From Girardinichthys multiradiatus (lineage: Eukaryota > Chordata > Actinopteri > Cyprinodontiformes > Goodeidae): a stretch of DNA of 64,000 nucleotides. The translations under genes were made by a program, and so were the position numbers. This document shows positions 63,702 to 64,000 of the stretch, in pieces; the stretch's first letter is position 1, and each line of letters opens with the position of its first letter. The DNA lies in the NCBI RefSeq assembly GCF_021462225.1, contig NC_061795.1, positions 48,413,880 through 48,477,879 of the forward strand, read 5' to 3'. The notes below the pieces were generated by a model. That model was not told where the DNA came from. It worked only from the letters and a program-made list of their open reading frames with translations, and did no database searches.

Positions 63702-64000
63702 TGTTGGGGGTTATGATTTTTGATTGATTAATCTTGATCAATAATTATAATTAAAATCATAATTTGACTAAATCAATTTCTTAACCAAAATCCTCATTTA
63801 TGAATCGAGACCAGAGATGTTTCTGGTGGTGTAATTGTGGCTCAACGCCTTTGACAATTACAACCGTTAAATACTCCGTAATAATTAATAACTATTGCCG
63901 GAGATGTCACTGTTTAATCGACCGTTTCTGCCGAAACGTGTGGAACTTTAACCTTATCTTGACTGACAACTCACTTTTTGCACACAATGAACACAAAACA
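63702..64000 (-). mobile_element. LTR of the 37078-38594 family, incomplete at the window edge
   Basis: On the reverse strand the segment runs through AGTCAAGATAAGG, TTGTAATTGTCAAAGG, CAATTACACCACCAG and TGATTTTAATTATAATTATT, ending ATAACCCCCAACA at 63702. These blocks occur in the same order in 38315-38594. The rest lies beyond the window, so whether it is solo or part of a full element is unknown. Confidence 0.65.

Noticed and set aside
1..64000. CRISPR arrays, operons, riboswitches, phage or plasmid functions
   Set aside because: The window is eukaryotic. No regularly spaced direct repeats with unique spacers, no tightly packed gene series and no prokaryotic gene was seen.
1..64000. tRNA, rRNA or snRNA genes
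   Set aside because: Only SINE-embedded A and B boxes were found. No full cloverleaf, rRNA or U-snRNA core was recognised by eye; a covariance-model scan was not possible.

Overview
This window looks like vertebrate nuclear DNA from a teleost fish. It is AT-rich and its one host gene is split into small exons with GT/AG introns. The rest is dense with fish-type transposon debris: many Tc1-like families, a pogo/Tigger-like element, L2-like LINE pieces, tRNA-derived SINEs and solo LTRs. The mix would suit a percomorph, possibly a killifish or livebearer relative, but that placement is recollection of repeat types, not a test.

The single recognisable gene is tspan9 (tetraspanin-9, a or b paralogue not resolved) on the minus strand. 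Five coding exons are visible, in transcript order: 60890-60964 (transmembrane segment 3), 39187-39288 and 38836-38967 (large extracellular loop with CCG motif), 33441-33524 (end of loop and most of TM4) and 22971-23042 (end of TM4, cytoplasmic tail, stop). They encode 154 residues, about the last two thirds of a roughly 239-residue protein. The exons for TM1, the small loop and TM2 must lie beyond the right edge. All four internal junctions are phase 0.

Positions 1 to about 22,200 lie downstream of the gene and contain no host gene that I can support, only repeats and unassigned DNA. They include Tc1-like relicts, a 5'-truncated LINE, a Tc1 relict split by another repeat (6816-8530), and two large solo LTRs (12181-13068 and 13443-15236).

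The tspan9 introns carry the most interesting elements. The 5.3 kb intron holds a dead Tc1 (33737-35270) and a Tc1 relict (36065-38791) split by a solo LTR with a perfect 4-bp target duplication. The 21.6 kb intron holds a solo LTR with a perfect 5-bp duplication (43760-44093), a solo LTR containing another LTR (44569-46984), and a structurally complete Tc1-like transposon (47009-48619). That transposon has an uninterrupted 328-residue DD34E transposase and 200-bp inverted repeats that differ at about four positions. The most 5' visible intron holds a pogo/Tigger-like copy with three lesions (61108-63022) and the edge of another LTR (63702 to the window end).

I see no CRISPR array, operon or prokaryotic system and no clearly new biological system. 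The most noteworthy item is the apparently young, intact Tc1-like transposon, followed by the nested-insertion chronology and the long solo-LTR families.
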